DNA of 64,000 nucleotides from Kitagawia praeruptora (taxonomy: Eukaryota > Streptophyta > Magnoliopsida > Apiales > Apiaceae). Where the stretch lies: assembly GCA_037693485.1 (NCBI GenBank), contig CM075346.1, forward strand, positions 19,063,501 through 19,127,500. The letters run 5' to 3'. Shown in pieces: positions 21,301-34,529 of the stretch (positions are counted from its first letter, which is position 1; every line of letters starts with the position of its first letter). Both the position numbers and the translations under genes were made by a program. Under the pieces are notes generated by a model, which worked only from the letters and a program-made list of their open reading frames with translations, was not told where the DNA came from and did not search any database.

Positions 21301-23495
21301 TTAATTATGAAACCACTTCCAAAATCATCTTTGGTATTTGTAATATTTATCATAAAATTTACAATCCGAAAACACGGGTCTAGCTAGGTGAAATGTATTT
21401 TCGAAGTTCAGTCAACGGCGGATTTTCACTATTCACACATCTTTTACTAAAACGTTCATAACTCGGTAACCGTTAACTCAAATGACGCACCGTTTTCACG
21501 TACATACTCTAGAGAATGTATATAAGGTGACTAGCTCAAAATCTGACTTTGTTCAGAAGATAAAATTTCCCAGATTTTACCAAAACAGGGCAGGAGCATT
21601 CGAATGCATAGTGCTATCTCTGAAAAGTGGTTTCTTCGCACTTAACCTCGATTCGAACATTTTTATAAAATCGGAAAACGATCCATTTTACTTGTGGTTT
21701 TCTCTCACGCCTTCCTTATAACCTCTAATATTTAATTACCATAATTCGTCACTGACTTAGTCATGTTAAGGGATTCCAATTTCAGTTACGAACGTTCGAT
21801 TACGGTTTCGAACCACTTTTACGAATTTAATCATAACTCCTAAACCGTAAGTCCATTTCATACGATCTTTATATCAAAACGAAGCTTATAACATAATATA
21901 GCTTATCATGTTAGAAATAGAAGCTTAACAGTAAGTTAAAGCTACTGTGATGCATGGCTACTTAAGGTTTAACGAAAATCGGGCATTACGACGGCTATAA
22001 ATCGAATCTTTCTAAATTCCAAACTTTCCAATAATCATAGTTTCCATTCCAAACAACATATACATGCTATTTAACCATGAACTAAGGCCAAGCAATGCCT
22101 TTCCGTTCATCTAACTATTTTAACCTCTACCAAAATCTAATCTTAATCATGCTTTTAACATACTAATACCATAACTACTTAGATCCATCAAGAACAAGCA
22201 TATACCCAAAGTAAGATCTAGGGTTCATGAGGTTTATACCTTCCTTGGAGAGTGTTAAAGCCTTTGCTAAGCCTTGTATAGTCCATGCCCATCCTTAACC
22301 AAGCTTGGATCATCCATGAAATCAAGAAAAACCAAGATTTTTTCTTGAAGTTACTATTCACCCTAGACTTTGAGGATTTTATTGAAAATGGAAAAAGTGA
22401 TGTTTGAGGCTAAGATTTCTAGGGTATCATTTTTTTGAAATATAGGATCTATGATAAAAGTTTGGAGATCAAACAATGGTGGGAAGAGGGATTTTGATTC
22501 TTGAATTATCAAGAAAGCCGAATGGCTTGCTCTTGGAGAGAGTTTGGTGCCTTAGCTTGGTTGGCTTGAAAATAATGCATAAAGTGATTTGCTTTTTAGA
22601 TAATATCTCTTTCAAGTTGCATTATTAAGGGGTGATATAATGGATGATGCATTTGGATGGACAAATATCTAGATTTTTGTGGTAAGATGATGATAGGAAG
22701 CTAAGCACTTAGTTAGCTCTTAATTGATCTAGTTCCTTTGGTAACTACTTGGTCACTTGATTCTATCCACTTGCACATGCATGTGCCTTGGTTCTTTGCT
22801 TGTTTCTTTGTCCGGTTATTGCTCATTTCATTGATCGGTCAGAGGAATATCTCAAGGATTTCTAGTTAGGTCTTTACCGGAAAACTTCTTAATATTAATA
22901 CTATCATTCTCAATTCTCCTTTATAATTCTCGAATTTAAATTCCTTAAATCCTCTTAATAATTCTTAAGTCTTTCAGTGTCCAGGGAAATCTTGGAGAAA
23001 ATAAAAGTGCTATTTTTCTGAATTCGATGTCGTTTACATACACTTATTTCGCCCCTGGATCATGAATACGAACTCAGAAATCCGTTCTGAATACTTCTAT
23101 ATAGTGTCGTCTAATAATATTCTTATTTCCATCAAAAACACTATTCATCACTTATTCTCTTTTTAGTCCTGGTACTTAAAAAATATCTTTGTGCTTCCTC
23201 GAGCGTTCCTTAACTCTTCCAGGGAACCTCCGTACTTGTAACCGATATTGATCTGGATGACATGAGGGTATCTATTTCTCTCTAGGAAATCTTATCTTAA
23301 CTTTCTAGGAGATAGATTATTCTAATCTAAGTTATCACCCAATAACATCCTTCAGGACATATAACCTTGGAATCTATATCCTTTCATTATTCATTCATTA
23401 AAGCCAGTATTACATTGTAGTTGTAACCACTGTTCACTCTTACATTAATACATAATAAAAAGTTTTAATTCTACCCAAAAATCTGGGTTCTTACA
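18367..23495 (-). repeat. 3' LTR of H
   Basis: 5129 bp, reading on the plus strand TGTAACACCCCCAG to GGGTTCTTACA. It contains a GC-rich inverted repeat (CCAGATCC/GGGATCTGG) at 18378-18401, a 670-bp array of AATGAATATTC hairpins (about 19870-20540), and short chance frames with no coding signature. By-eye comparison with the other LTR gives about 24 substitutions and no indels. Confidence 0.93.
19870..20540 (-). repeat. AT-rich hairpin array in left LTR of H
   Basis: About 13 degenerate units of roughly 50 bp, each with AATGAATATT then AATATTCATT as an inverted pair around a 4-8-base loop, separated by AAATAAAACCTT-like spacers. The copy in the right LTR is at about 30079-30749. Confidence 0.8.
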
Positions 23496-26400
23496 GTCTC
23501 CCCTCCTTAAAAGGATTCCGTCCCGGAATCAGGTAGAAGACAATTGGGTACTTATTGGTTATTTCGCTTTCCAACTCTCTGGTTGATCCTTACACACTCC
23601 AATCTTTTCAAAGCACCTCGTACTGGTGTTACAATACACCCTTTATCCGTTCTACCAATTCTTGGATACTTTCGTACAACACCTTATTCGGGTTATGCTC
23701 TTACCCAGTCATATACTATTTTCCTTATTGGTACGTGCAGTGACTTCGGTATCACTATCGCGCTATGAATTCGGAGATAACCTTACTCGTACTTCGTTCC
23801 TGATCGCTTTTACCTTCGCAATCTGGATCTATATATATTGAAGTGGAAAAAAAATTTATTGAGAGATCACTATGATCAATGAACATTTGTTATATTGCAT
23901 AGTTAGTACAGAAGGGGGCCAGCCTTTAGTACTTGACAAGCAATTAAACAATTAATGGCATTCCACTTAGACTTCTATCACACAGACAGATCGTCACGTA
24001 GCAGTACCTCCCCTCCTTAAAGGGTTGTTCTCCTCAATTCAGAAGAATATGAATAAGTGAGAAGAAAAGAAAAGAATTTCAAGGATTTGTAGAAAATTTT
24101 TCTTGATTGTAAAATATCATACTTGGAATCTACCCCTGAACTATAGAGGTTTGTCAAAGAAGAAAATAGTCGTAATCGTAATAAATACTATTTTATCGTA
24201 ATCTCGTGTGTCAACGCATTCTCGATGTTCTGTCCATCTTACTATGGACCATTATAACCTAATCAGTATTTCATATATCATGTCATTCCAAAATTTAAAC
24301 CATCCGAAACAAACCTGGATGATTTCTCTAACTTAGATTCAATTCCGACCCTTTCACTGTCGTTATCATCTAATTTCACAGAAAATCACCACTACATTAA
24401 TGTGGTCCATGGATAAATCATCATCGTTTATCATTTACGTAGGGCTTTAATAGCTAGACATACGGGTTTCATGATTTGTCAAATTAATCCCCACTCTCTT
24501 AGGAAGACAGAATAATCCCTATTCCTTACCCATAAGGAATACTTCCTGAACTTGATACAGATATCACATGAAGAAGATAGAATTGCAGAAGAGCTTCAAG
24601 CATTGCAGTTAGGATAGGTTGAGGAGATTGTTAATCGTATATCTCTAGTTGAAGACTGGAAGCTCAGCGTTTTACTTAATCACTTCCAAATCTCGTTAAT
24701 CCTTAATACATGGATACCTTTCAGCATCACGAATCTTTAACTTCATGTACTCTATCTTGTTTGCACAGAAATACACCAATAATAACTTTCTTGTCATTCA
24801 TCATCATGCCATTTAGCTTATCAGTATTTGTACCATCTCTGTTTCTGGTCATCTACTACCAATTCATTGTTACTTAACCTCCCCTCTCTCTTTCCAAAGA
24901 AAAGGCGAGTCTCTTGGGGAATTTGGTCTGGCCTGTCGTAGAGCCTCCTAATGTCAGTAATGTGCTACCGGCAACATCAGGAATCAAATCTTTACTTAAA
25001 CTATTCTTATAGTTGATCCTGGCACAATCATCAGACGGAATGTAACTTCCTCTACCACATTATGACCATCAAGGTCCTTTACATTATCATTCTATCTCTT
25101 TAGTATGAGCATACATACTTACTCCCTTATACTTAAAGTGTCGGCCACCTCATTGGCCTTTCCTGAATATAACATTTTCTTGAAATCAATATTTTCTGGA
25201 TCTATTCCAACTCAGGATAGGAGCATCCTCCCTTGAACTCTGCTAGATGAGAGAAAACATATTCCAGTCTTTTTCCAAAAATCATTACTTCCACCTTTAT
25301 GTGGGAACTTTATCACGGTTACTCCCAATCATATCTAGGATATTTCTTATCTCAGTCCTTTCTTATTTTAGGAAAATCTCAACCTTATTGGTTCAATCCA
25401 TACTTGTTCATGGTTTCATACATGCTTTTTCTGGCCTCATTGTTACTATGTCATACATTCCTTACCAAACTTCCCTTTTGAAGTTCGGAATATTACCTCT
25501 TCCCTTATAAGGTTTCTTAGGTCATCCTCATCATTCCTCCTGTATCTTCTGGGTACAGGGTACATCAAACATCATTAATCAACTCTATAACAATTCTGTC
25601 TATGTACTTTTTGAGACTCCTTTTCACAAATCCTTATAGGTTATTGATACCTTGTCGATTCAACTTATATCGTCTGATTTCACAATGTCTTTATTAGGGT
25701 TGATGCTATCCTTTGTGCATCCCCCAGGGTTCGTCTTTATCTCTAGACATTCCATCCTCAATTCTATTTTCAAGGAATACATACATCCTGTACTTGGCAA
25801 TTCAATAATATATCCTTAATAAAGGTCTCTTTTCAATCACTCTCATCTTAATCATCTATAGGTAGCTTAATGCTAACCTCTTCTTCTGAATGTCGGTCTA
25901 CATGACCTTCCAAAAGACAAAATATGTCTATCTGCTCTTTCTTACAGGACTTGGTAATGGTAGCAAGGATGTTCTGGAAGATATTGGTCGTGTTCAACGT
26001 GAATCTCTTAGTGCCTAATGCTTTTCTTGAGGACACTAAGTTTCAGATAACATTTATGCATCACACTGCATTATCTCTGATAATCTACATAACCTTCCTT
26101 GGTCATTATCCTTAATCCGAATACACCCATGGCATTTATAAATTCCATCATCATGTATCTCAATTTATTTTATATCAAGTCCTCGCGGTTGGCGCTTGGT
26201 TAGAAACTACCCCGCTTTGTCCTTACATTGCTGGTTTAGTCACTTAACAATCCTTAGTGACTTGGCCCCAACTGGCCGCACTAAAATATGTGAATTTAGG
26301 GGTCGGCTAATAGCATTACTTTTCTAGCAATTGTTGGCATAGTGCCTTCTACTTGATACCTTTTGATCTTTTCAAAACTTCACTCCATATAATTCTCAAT

Positions 26401-27109
26401 CGACTTCTCGGTACCATCTCCGGTCACCCTTACTTTTCTTTTATTCTTCTAGTTACTCTTATCAATTTCACGTGCCACCAAAGCTTAACATTTCTGGCAT
26501 AACAACCTTTTCATTTAAGTCAATCCCGAACTTTCTTAGTCCGGCTTGTTTCTTAATTACATTTCCCTTTTTCCGTCCAATCTCAACTTCATAATTTTGT
26601 CTCTACAATCAATCGTAATAATTGGGATCTATCTACCAATCCGTGTAGCGGCTACCTTACCCAATTCATAGGGTTTGCTTCAGTTTCCACTCTCTTCAGT
26701 GACGTCTTCTGATAATCAGAAAGACAAGGTTTGCCAAAATTTATTGAAGTTCTCTCCAGAATCATGGAAATTTCAGTCAATCTATCCACCCACTGGTAAC
26801 ACTAAGAAGATCCCTTTCGATACCCAAAGAGTATTTCTAGGAACATCCAAGCGGGTCGAACCATAAACAGTTATAGTAGCGAAATGATTGACATAAAGTT
26901 GGGAGCTTATCCATTGAAAGAAACCCAATATATATACCTCCTCTAGAAGGGAAATCAAAGTCTCCAAACTGAAACATACCACATCTTCCCGGTACATATT
27001 TGTCCTAATAGTCGATACTACCGAATACTAGTCTACCTAAAATCTAGTCTCAGAAGGAACACTAACAAAATTGGCACTACCAAGGCCATCCGAATCTGGT
27101 GAACCGTGT

Positions 27110-27225
27110 TGTCCAAATATATTCAAAATTACACTGTCGTGCTGCATAAGCACAGTGCCTAACCCTGTATGAGATGCATCATAAAATATCGCAAAATTCT
27201 CCTTCTTCCATTTAGGCGACGCCAG
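27110..27225 (-). pseudogene. RNase H domain relic in H
   Basis: Minus-strand FAIFYDASHTGLGTVLMQHD keeps the first RNase H catalytic Asp (in YDASHTGLG) of gypsy retrotransposons. It is bounded by stops and frameshifts. Confidence 0.65.
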
Positions 27226-28558
27226 CGCTGGATCGTCACCAATTCCATCTTTAGCTTCAGGAAGATTTTCTCCCTTTTTTTCTACCTATTCAACTTCTTA
27301 GTCCTTTGTTGGTGTGGTTGACCTTTCTCTCCTGAAACTGCCTTTAAATCGGCGGGGTCCACCAACACTACTCACTTTTTGATCGCATGACCTAATAACG
27401 GAACTTCAATTGCCCGAACTCATACTCAAAGAGCTTGGCAGACACTTACCTCCTTTAGGTCTCATCTAAAATATTTTTCTGTTATCTCTTAACTACTAAT
27501 CGTATTACCCGATCCATTTATGATTCTGCATTGGAGTAACTAATGCAACCACTATAATCCAGTCAAGGAAAAGAGAGAATTTAATATTCTCCTAAACCAC
27601 ATATATCTAATGCCTCTGGTTGCTCATTCCACTGAGTTAAAATAACCCTATACTTAGTCTTTGATATTAGTGTTGTTACGAGTTTATCACAAACTCACTG
27701 GTCTTTTCCTCTTGTATAACCTTTCCCAATCGGGCCATCACTTCCCAATGTCTTTATTTTCTAAGTTGATCCATTCGTAAAATGAACATTTCCCTGAACC
27801 AAACCACCTCATCAATCCCAGTTTGACTTTATAAATTATAACCTATGAAATCTGCCTTCTCGTGGCGAATTACCATTAACAATATTCACACTAATCCATT
27901 TATCACATGATATGGCACTTGCTGCCTCTATCTCAACTGCTCCTGGAGACTCTGCTCCCTGTCCTCTATCTTAGTCTTTGATAATCATGTACCACTCTAA
28001 CTCTTTGCTCGTTAATCTGAAGGTCTCTAAGGATCTTTATCTATCCCCATATAAGACCTTAAGTAATCTTTCCAATTCGCCTTAATTACTGGTACTTCAT
28101 CCGGCAGTCCAGCTATGAATCCAGTATGCATCTTTATTTCTCTTAATAATATCTCAGTTCTTTACGCTCACTTTGCTGAGAACTATACCTTAACTCTTAC
28201 AGTCTCTTTGGCTTAGCCCTCATTTCCTTAAGTGTAAACTCCTTATTCTTATCAATATTCTCCTTTTCTGCTGGAACCTCTTCCGAGTCCTCAGTAGGGT
28301 ACTCTATCGAATCCACCATCCGATCTTCAGTATCAAAACAAGCATCATTGTGTTACTGCTCGTAATCCCCAAGGTTTGTCGCCTTACTAGTCGATACAAG
28401 AACGAGCTAAGTTACTATCATGATACTTTAGGGTTCCCATAAGGGTTTTATATGTCAATGCTACATTATGTAGTCCGACTATGAACTTGGCAAGAGTTCT
28501 TATTATCTTAATGAATTTATTGTTTTAATGTCGCGTCATCTCTGGGATTTATAATGCT

Positions 28559-28571
28559 CTCTCTGATACCA
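28559..28571 (-). promoter_or_regulatory. H primer binding site
   Basis: Minus strand TGGTATCAGAGAG, four bases from the LTR end. It matches the 3' end of initiator tRNA-Met. Confidence 0.85.
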
Positions 28572-28575
28572 TTTC

Positions 28576-31500
28576 TGTAACACCCCCAGATCCAGGGTCA
28601 GGGATCTGGTTGTTACGGTCTCAATATCCATCCATAAAACCAACATAATTTAAATTACAACCTTGTGACCCAAAACAACAACATAAAACACACCCGTTAT
28701 AGTCCCAGAGATGAAATCAGAGTAACCATCAATATTATTAATCACAAGATTGAGTTCTTACAACCCAAAGAATTACAATTTTACAATTACATGCTCTTTG
28801 CCATCCATTGGTATATGTCATATATATATAAATACATTTGATGTACAAATGCTAACAACTAGCCTACCAGAGGCTGCATCCTTAGCAATGGTAGCTATGA
28901 CCTCAGCGGTTAATCCTCTGACGGCTGACACCTGCCTATGCTGAGTACGCCTTGCGCGGCCATCTGAACTAGCTGTTGTTGTGATATAAATAAATAAAGC
29001 AAGGGTGAGCAATAGCCCACCAAAAATATAATTGAACAGTGATAATATATAACAGTCCAAAATATCTTTGAAACCATATGCCATGCATTAACGATGTAGT
29101 ACCAACATAAGGTATGAGATGAAGTTACAAGGTAACTCAAAATATATTTGTTTTGAATAAATATCTGCTATGTCAAAGATGAGCAAGATATTATCAACTT
29201 TTCATAATAGAGGAACTTGCAGGAAGAGTATTGCAATTCCAATTCAAACACTTTTCAAACCTGCCAATAATGATAAGGTTGCAGGGAATTTCCAACATTG
29301 AGAGATGAACTAATACTGGAGTTTGACGCGCCAGGAGATATAGTATTTACACGATGATCAGTCGCATGTTATGCTCCCCACCTCTTGTTTACTACATGTA
29401 GAAGGAAGCACCGACGGATTTACTTGTCTACCGCCCTCTGGAACCCCCCCGGCCAACGGTTGGGCCAATTGCTGGACCGGCGCCACTGGGTCACTTACGC
29501 ATCTCCTAGTTCATTTCACATCCATAACTTTGAAACGTAAAGTTCCTCCCCCTTTCCCCAAGTATACTACTTGTTGATAGGACTCCACAAAGTAGTCGCA
29601 TCTAGTTGGAAAGGAAAAATCACCAATATTTCCCAAGCTTATGCTTGTTAATGGATATAAACTTGTTCCATCAATTCTTACCCCTCGAGCGTTGAGGAGG
29701 TAACCAAACAGACTCATATCGATGTTTGAAAGAATCAAGATGTGAGTGACAAGATAGTTTTAGCAAGTATAGGACCGGGCAGTCCAATAAATAACATCTC
29801 TCAGGTGAGGTCCCCTTATATATTTTTGGAAGTTGAGCGAGTATTTAAATCTTCTTATAAGATAGATTTAAATGGAAATAAAGTTTTGGGAACCTCCCCT
29901 TGATAAAAATAGTCATAAAATACTCCGAAATATTTTACACCATATCTGAAGATGAAAGATAATCTTTGTATGATATAAATCATTATAAAGAGTATTTAAA
30001 AGAATTTACATAAATATTCCAAGAATATTTATTAAATCAATAATAATTAAGGACTATTTTTAAATCATAATATTACTCGTAAGTAATCCTTGAATGAATA
30101 TATAAAATTATTTATTAAATAAATCTCTTCTTAAATGAATATTCAAAATAATATTCATTAAATAAATAAAACCTCCAATGAATACTCAAGATGATATTCG
30201 TTAAATTATTAAACTCAAATAAATATTTAAAATAATGATCACTAAGTAAATCAAACCTTAAATGAATATTTGAAAATAATATTCATTAAATGAATAGTAT
30301 TCTAAATGAATATCCAATTAATATTCATTTAGTAATCAAAACTTTAAAGAAATATTCAAAATAATATTCCTTAAGTAATCAGAACTTCAATTGAATATTT
30401 TAAAATAATATTCATTAAGTAAATAAAACCTTAAATGAATATCCAAATAATATTCATTTAATAAATACTATTCTAAATGAATATCCAAATAATATTCATT
30501 TAGTAATCAATACTCTCAAGGAATATTTGAAATAATGTTCCTTAAGTAATTAGAATTTCAACGGAATATCTTAAAGTAATATTCATTGAATAGATAAAAC
30601 CTTAAATGAATATTCGAAAGTAATATTCATTAAATAAACAATATTCTAAATGAATCTTGAAATAATATTCATGAAATAGTCAAACTCTAAATGAATATTC
30701 GAAATAATATTCATTTAATATTTCTCGACTGAGATAATACTCAAATAACATTTCTCGAAAGATTTCCAAGTAATTAATACTTTATGGAAATATAATTAAT
30801 GTTTAATAATAACATTCCTCAAAAGGAATACTAATCTGTCGTTGGAATCCCTCCGGGTTTCCAAGACTACATCTATATCTCAAAATACCGACTCCCGGTC
30901 TACATTTAAAAAAAATGAATATCACATGCCCTTCACTAAGGGTCTTAACCAAAAATCGGGCTTATACTGATATATTGTATCTAGTCTATAAGCCAATATC
31001 AATTCAGGGAACAAGTATTGCAATATAACTTGAAAGTAGGCATGCATGCTATGGCATATATATAGCAGAATCAATTCATATATATATTATCACAACAACA
31101 GCCTTCAAGAAGGTTGAAAACTTGCCTGGTAATCCTGTAGGGGTAGTGTGCCTCGTGTCAATCCAGTGATCTATAAATAGTCACAATAACCGAGGTCAAT
31201 CACTTAACATTTCGAAGGTTAAGTATAACTTAACTTAAGTCATGTAAGTTTAGTCCAAAACACATCTCGAACCCATCCTTAATGTCGGACCTTTCGTATA
31301 TCTTACTTAATCATTTATAACCTCGTTCTTTGCACCAATATGTGGTCTTGATAATTCTTAACAAGTTTCATGTTTTAGTCGACTCAAAATTTCTCTTTTA
31401 ATCTAGCCAAAATGGGTGGTCAAAATAGTATCTCTAGAGTTGACTTCCCTGAGAATTACTATTCCGTGGCTCACACCCCAACACTTTTAATAAATCACCG

Positions 31501-33704
31501 GAAATGTATTTAATTATGAAACCACTTCCAAAATCATCTTTGGTATTTGTAATATTTATCATAAAATTTCCAATCCGAAAACACGGGTCTAGCTAGGTGA
31601 AATGTATTTTCGAAGTTCAGTCAACGACGGATTTTCACTATTCACACCTCTTTTACTAAAACGTTCATAACTCGGTAACCGTTAACTCAAATGACGCACC
31701 GTTTTCACGTACATACTCTAGAGAATGTATATAAGGTGACTAGCTCAAAATCTGACTTTGTTCAGAAGATAAAATTTCCCAGATTTTACCAAAACAGGGC
31801 AGGAGCATTCGAATGCATAGTGCTATCTCTGAAAAGTGGTTTCTTCGCACTTAACCTCGATTCGAACATTTTTATAAAATCGGAAAACGATCCATTTTAC
31901 TTGTGGTTTTCTCTCACGCCTTCCTTATGACCTCTAATATTTAATTACCATAATTCGTCACTGACTTAGTCATGTTAAGGGATTCCAATTTCAGTTACGA
32001 ACTTTCGATTACGGTTTCGAACCACTTTTACGAATTTAATCATAACTCCTAAACCGTAAGTCCATTTCATACGATCTTTATATCAAAACGAAGCTTATAA
32101 CATAATCTAGCTTATCATGGTAGAAATAGAAGCTTAACAGTAAGTTAAAGCTACTGTGATGCATGGCTACTTAAGGTTTAACGAAAATCGGGCATTACGA
32201 CGGCTATAAATCGAATCTTTCTAAATTCCAAACTTTCCAATAATCATAGTTTCCATTCCAAACAACATATACATGCTATTTAACCATGAACTAAGGCCAA
32301 GCAATGCCTTTCCGTTCATCTAACTATTTTAACCTCTACCAAAATCTAATCTTAATCATGCTTTTAACATACTAATACCATAACTACTTAGATCCATCAA
32401 GAACAAGCATATACCCAAAGTAAGATCTAGGGTTCATGAGGTTTATACCTTCCTTGGAGAGTGTTAAAGCCTTTGCTAAGCCTTGTATAGTCCATGCCCA
32501 TCCTTAACCAAGCTTGGATCATCCATGAAATCAAGAAAAACCAAGATTTTTTCTTGAAGTTACTATTCACCCTAGACTTTGAGGATTTTATTGAAAATGG
32601 AAAAAGTGATGTTTGAGGCTAAGATTTCTAGGGTATCATTTTTTTGAAATATAGGATCTATGATAAAAGTTTGGAGATCAAACAATGGTGGGAAGAGGGA
32701 TTTTGATTCTTGAATTATCAAGAAAGCCGAATGGCTTGCTCTTGGAGAGAGTTTGGTGCCTTAGCTTGGTTGGCTTGAAAATAATGCATAAAGTGATTTG
32801 CTTTTTAGATAATATCTCTTTCAAGTTGCATTATTAAGGGGTGATATAATGGATGATGCATTTGGATGGACAAATATCTAGATTTTTGTGGTAAGATGAT
32901 GATAGGAAGCTAAGCACTTAGTTAGCTCTTAATTGATCTAGTTCCTTTGGTAACTACTTGGTCACTTGATTCTATCCACTTGCACATGCATGTGCCTTGG
33001 TTCTTTGCTTGTTTCTTTGTCCGGTTATTGCTCATTTCATTGATCGGTCAGAGGAATATCTCAAGGATTTCTAGTTAGGTCTTTACCGGAAAACTTCTTA
33101 ATATTAATACTATCATTCTCAATTCTCCTTTATAATTCTCGAATTTAAATTCCTTAAATCCTCTTAATAATTCTTAAGTCTTTCAGTGTCCAGGGAAATC
33201 TTGGAGAAAATAAAAGTGCTATTTTTCTGAATTCGATGTCGTTTACATACACTTATTTCGCCCCTGGATCATGAATACGAACTCAGAAATCCGTTCTGAA
33301 TACTTCTATATAGTGTCGTCTAATAATATTCTTATTTCCATCAAAAACACTATTCATCACTTATTCTCTTTTTAGTCCTGGTACTTAGAAAATATCTTTG
33401 TGCTTCCTCGAGCGTTCCTTAACTCTTCCAGGGAACCTCCGTACTTGTAACCGATATTGATCTGGATGACATGAGGGTATCTATTTCTCTCTAGGAAATT
33501 TCATCTTAACTTTCTAGGAGATAGATTATTCTAATCTAAGTTATCACCCAATAACATCCTTCAGGACATATAACCTTGGAATCTATATCCTTTCATTATT
33601 CATTCATTAAAGCCAGTATTACATTGTAGTTGTAACCACTGTTCACTCCTACATTAATACATAATAAAAAGTTTTAATTCTACCCAAAAATCTGGGTTCT
33701 TACA
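28576..33704 (-). repeat. 5' LTR of H
   Basis: 5129 bp, the same length as the left LTR. It is the promoter-bearing LTR for minus-strand transcription. The hairpin array is at about 30079-30749. It ends GGGTTCTTACA at 33704 and is followed by TAAGT. Confidence 0.93.
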
Positions 33705-34084
33705 TAAGTGGAAAACAGTAGACTTAATTTGTGGTACCTTCAAAGGATGATGTATAATTGTAGATAATAAAAGAGCCAAGTGCTTCACTGTTTTCCAGCA
33801 AAGATGTTAAAATTGACTGTATGCACCATTGTTTCCAAATTTAGGCGCATAGTTTGGCTGTTAAATTGTTTTGTAAGTCACTGAAATTTAAAAGGCACTC
33901 TTTCTGATTCTTAGGACAAACAAATAGAGCTATTTTTTCGAGCAAGAATATGTTAGTATATGTTTCAAAGCTCGGCCAAAGTCATATTTTAACTGTAGCA
34001 TTTTTTTACTCAATTTAAATAATGAGGAAATACATGCATTAATATCTGAGAAAATATTGTGTAAACCGCAATTTGTTTTTTCAG

Positions 34085-34339
34085 AGATACGATCCTGACC
34101 CAGCAGCAAAGGCAGCTGCTGCAACTATTCTTGCGTCCAAGTTGGGTGCAGAATCTGGACTGAAACTATATATGGGAGATGACTCAAAGTTCAATCCCTC
34201 TACGGGGAAGAGCAATGATGTTGAGCATGTGCAATCTAGTGGTCTAAGAAATCGCAAGCAACCCCTCTCTAGATCCAGTAGCAGGGCAAGTGCTGTTATG
34301 CATCAGTTAGAAGGGGAAATGCTGAAGTTTCATATGTAA
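34085..34339 (+). pseudogene. LNP: Lunapark exon fragment 2
   Basis: After a TTTTCAG acceptor: RYDPDPAAKAAAATILASKL, then a Ser/Asn-rich stretch with SGLRNRKQPLSRSSSRAS and a stop at 34337-34339. This is the plant Lunapark region after the coiled coil; the C-terminal zinc ribbon that defines Lunapark is missing. It continues directly from TTQQLIQ at 18259, with the intron split by H. Lunapark shapes ER tubule junctions; this copy is a fragment. Confidence 0.83.
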
Positions 34340-34529
34340 ACAATAGTTGATAGTTTCAGATGTATGGTTTTGATTGGTTATGTAAGAATACTTAATATTT
34401 ATGTTGGTTAATATATGTGTTTGTTTAGTTCTTATTTGGTATTGTTTTAGTTTGGTTATTGGTGTACACAAATATTGCTAGAAATGATGTATATGAAGGT
34501 CCCATGTGTGGCCTTGCACATCGTTTCTC

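Larger units (their letters stand above)
23496..28575 (-). mobile_element. Internal region of H, decayed gag-pol
   Basis: Minus-strand relics are visible: near 28330-28200 an acidic, Lys-rich stretch (DSIEYPTEDSEEVPAEKEN), and near 27220-27110 FAIFYDASHTGLGTVLMQHD, which matches the start of the Ty3/gypsy RNase H domain (YSDASHTGLGCVLMQ). The RNase H relic is only about 1.3 kb from the primer site, too close for a full gag, protease and RT, so large parts are missing. No frame exceeds about 90 codons on either strand. Left end: polypurine tract. Right end: primer site. Confidence 0.72.
18367..33704 (-). mobile_element. LTR retrotransposon H (Tekay-like), giant LTRs, no ORF
   Basis: 15,338 bp with two LTRs of exactly 5129 bp (18367-23495 and 28576-33704) and a 5-bp target duplication TAAGT on both sides. 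Orientation is minus: the primer site TGGTATCAGAGAG lies beside the right LTR (28571-28559) and the polypurine tract AAGGAGGGGAGAC beside the left LTR (about 23508-23496). Multi-kilobase LTRs, a Met-tRNA primer and the GGACGGAATCC...AAGGAGGGG end are typical of the Tekay/Del chromovirus lineage. The 5080-bp interior has no open frame longer than about 90 codons, only relics. It sits in an intron of the captured Lunapark fragment in CACTA F. Confidence 0.92.

Noticed and set aside
18541..21721. Short ORFs duplicated at 28750-31930
   Set aside because: They are in the two LTRs of H on both strands; they are duplicated because the LTRs are, not because of coding constraint.
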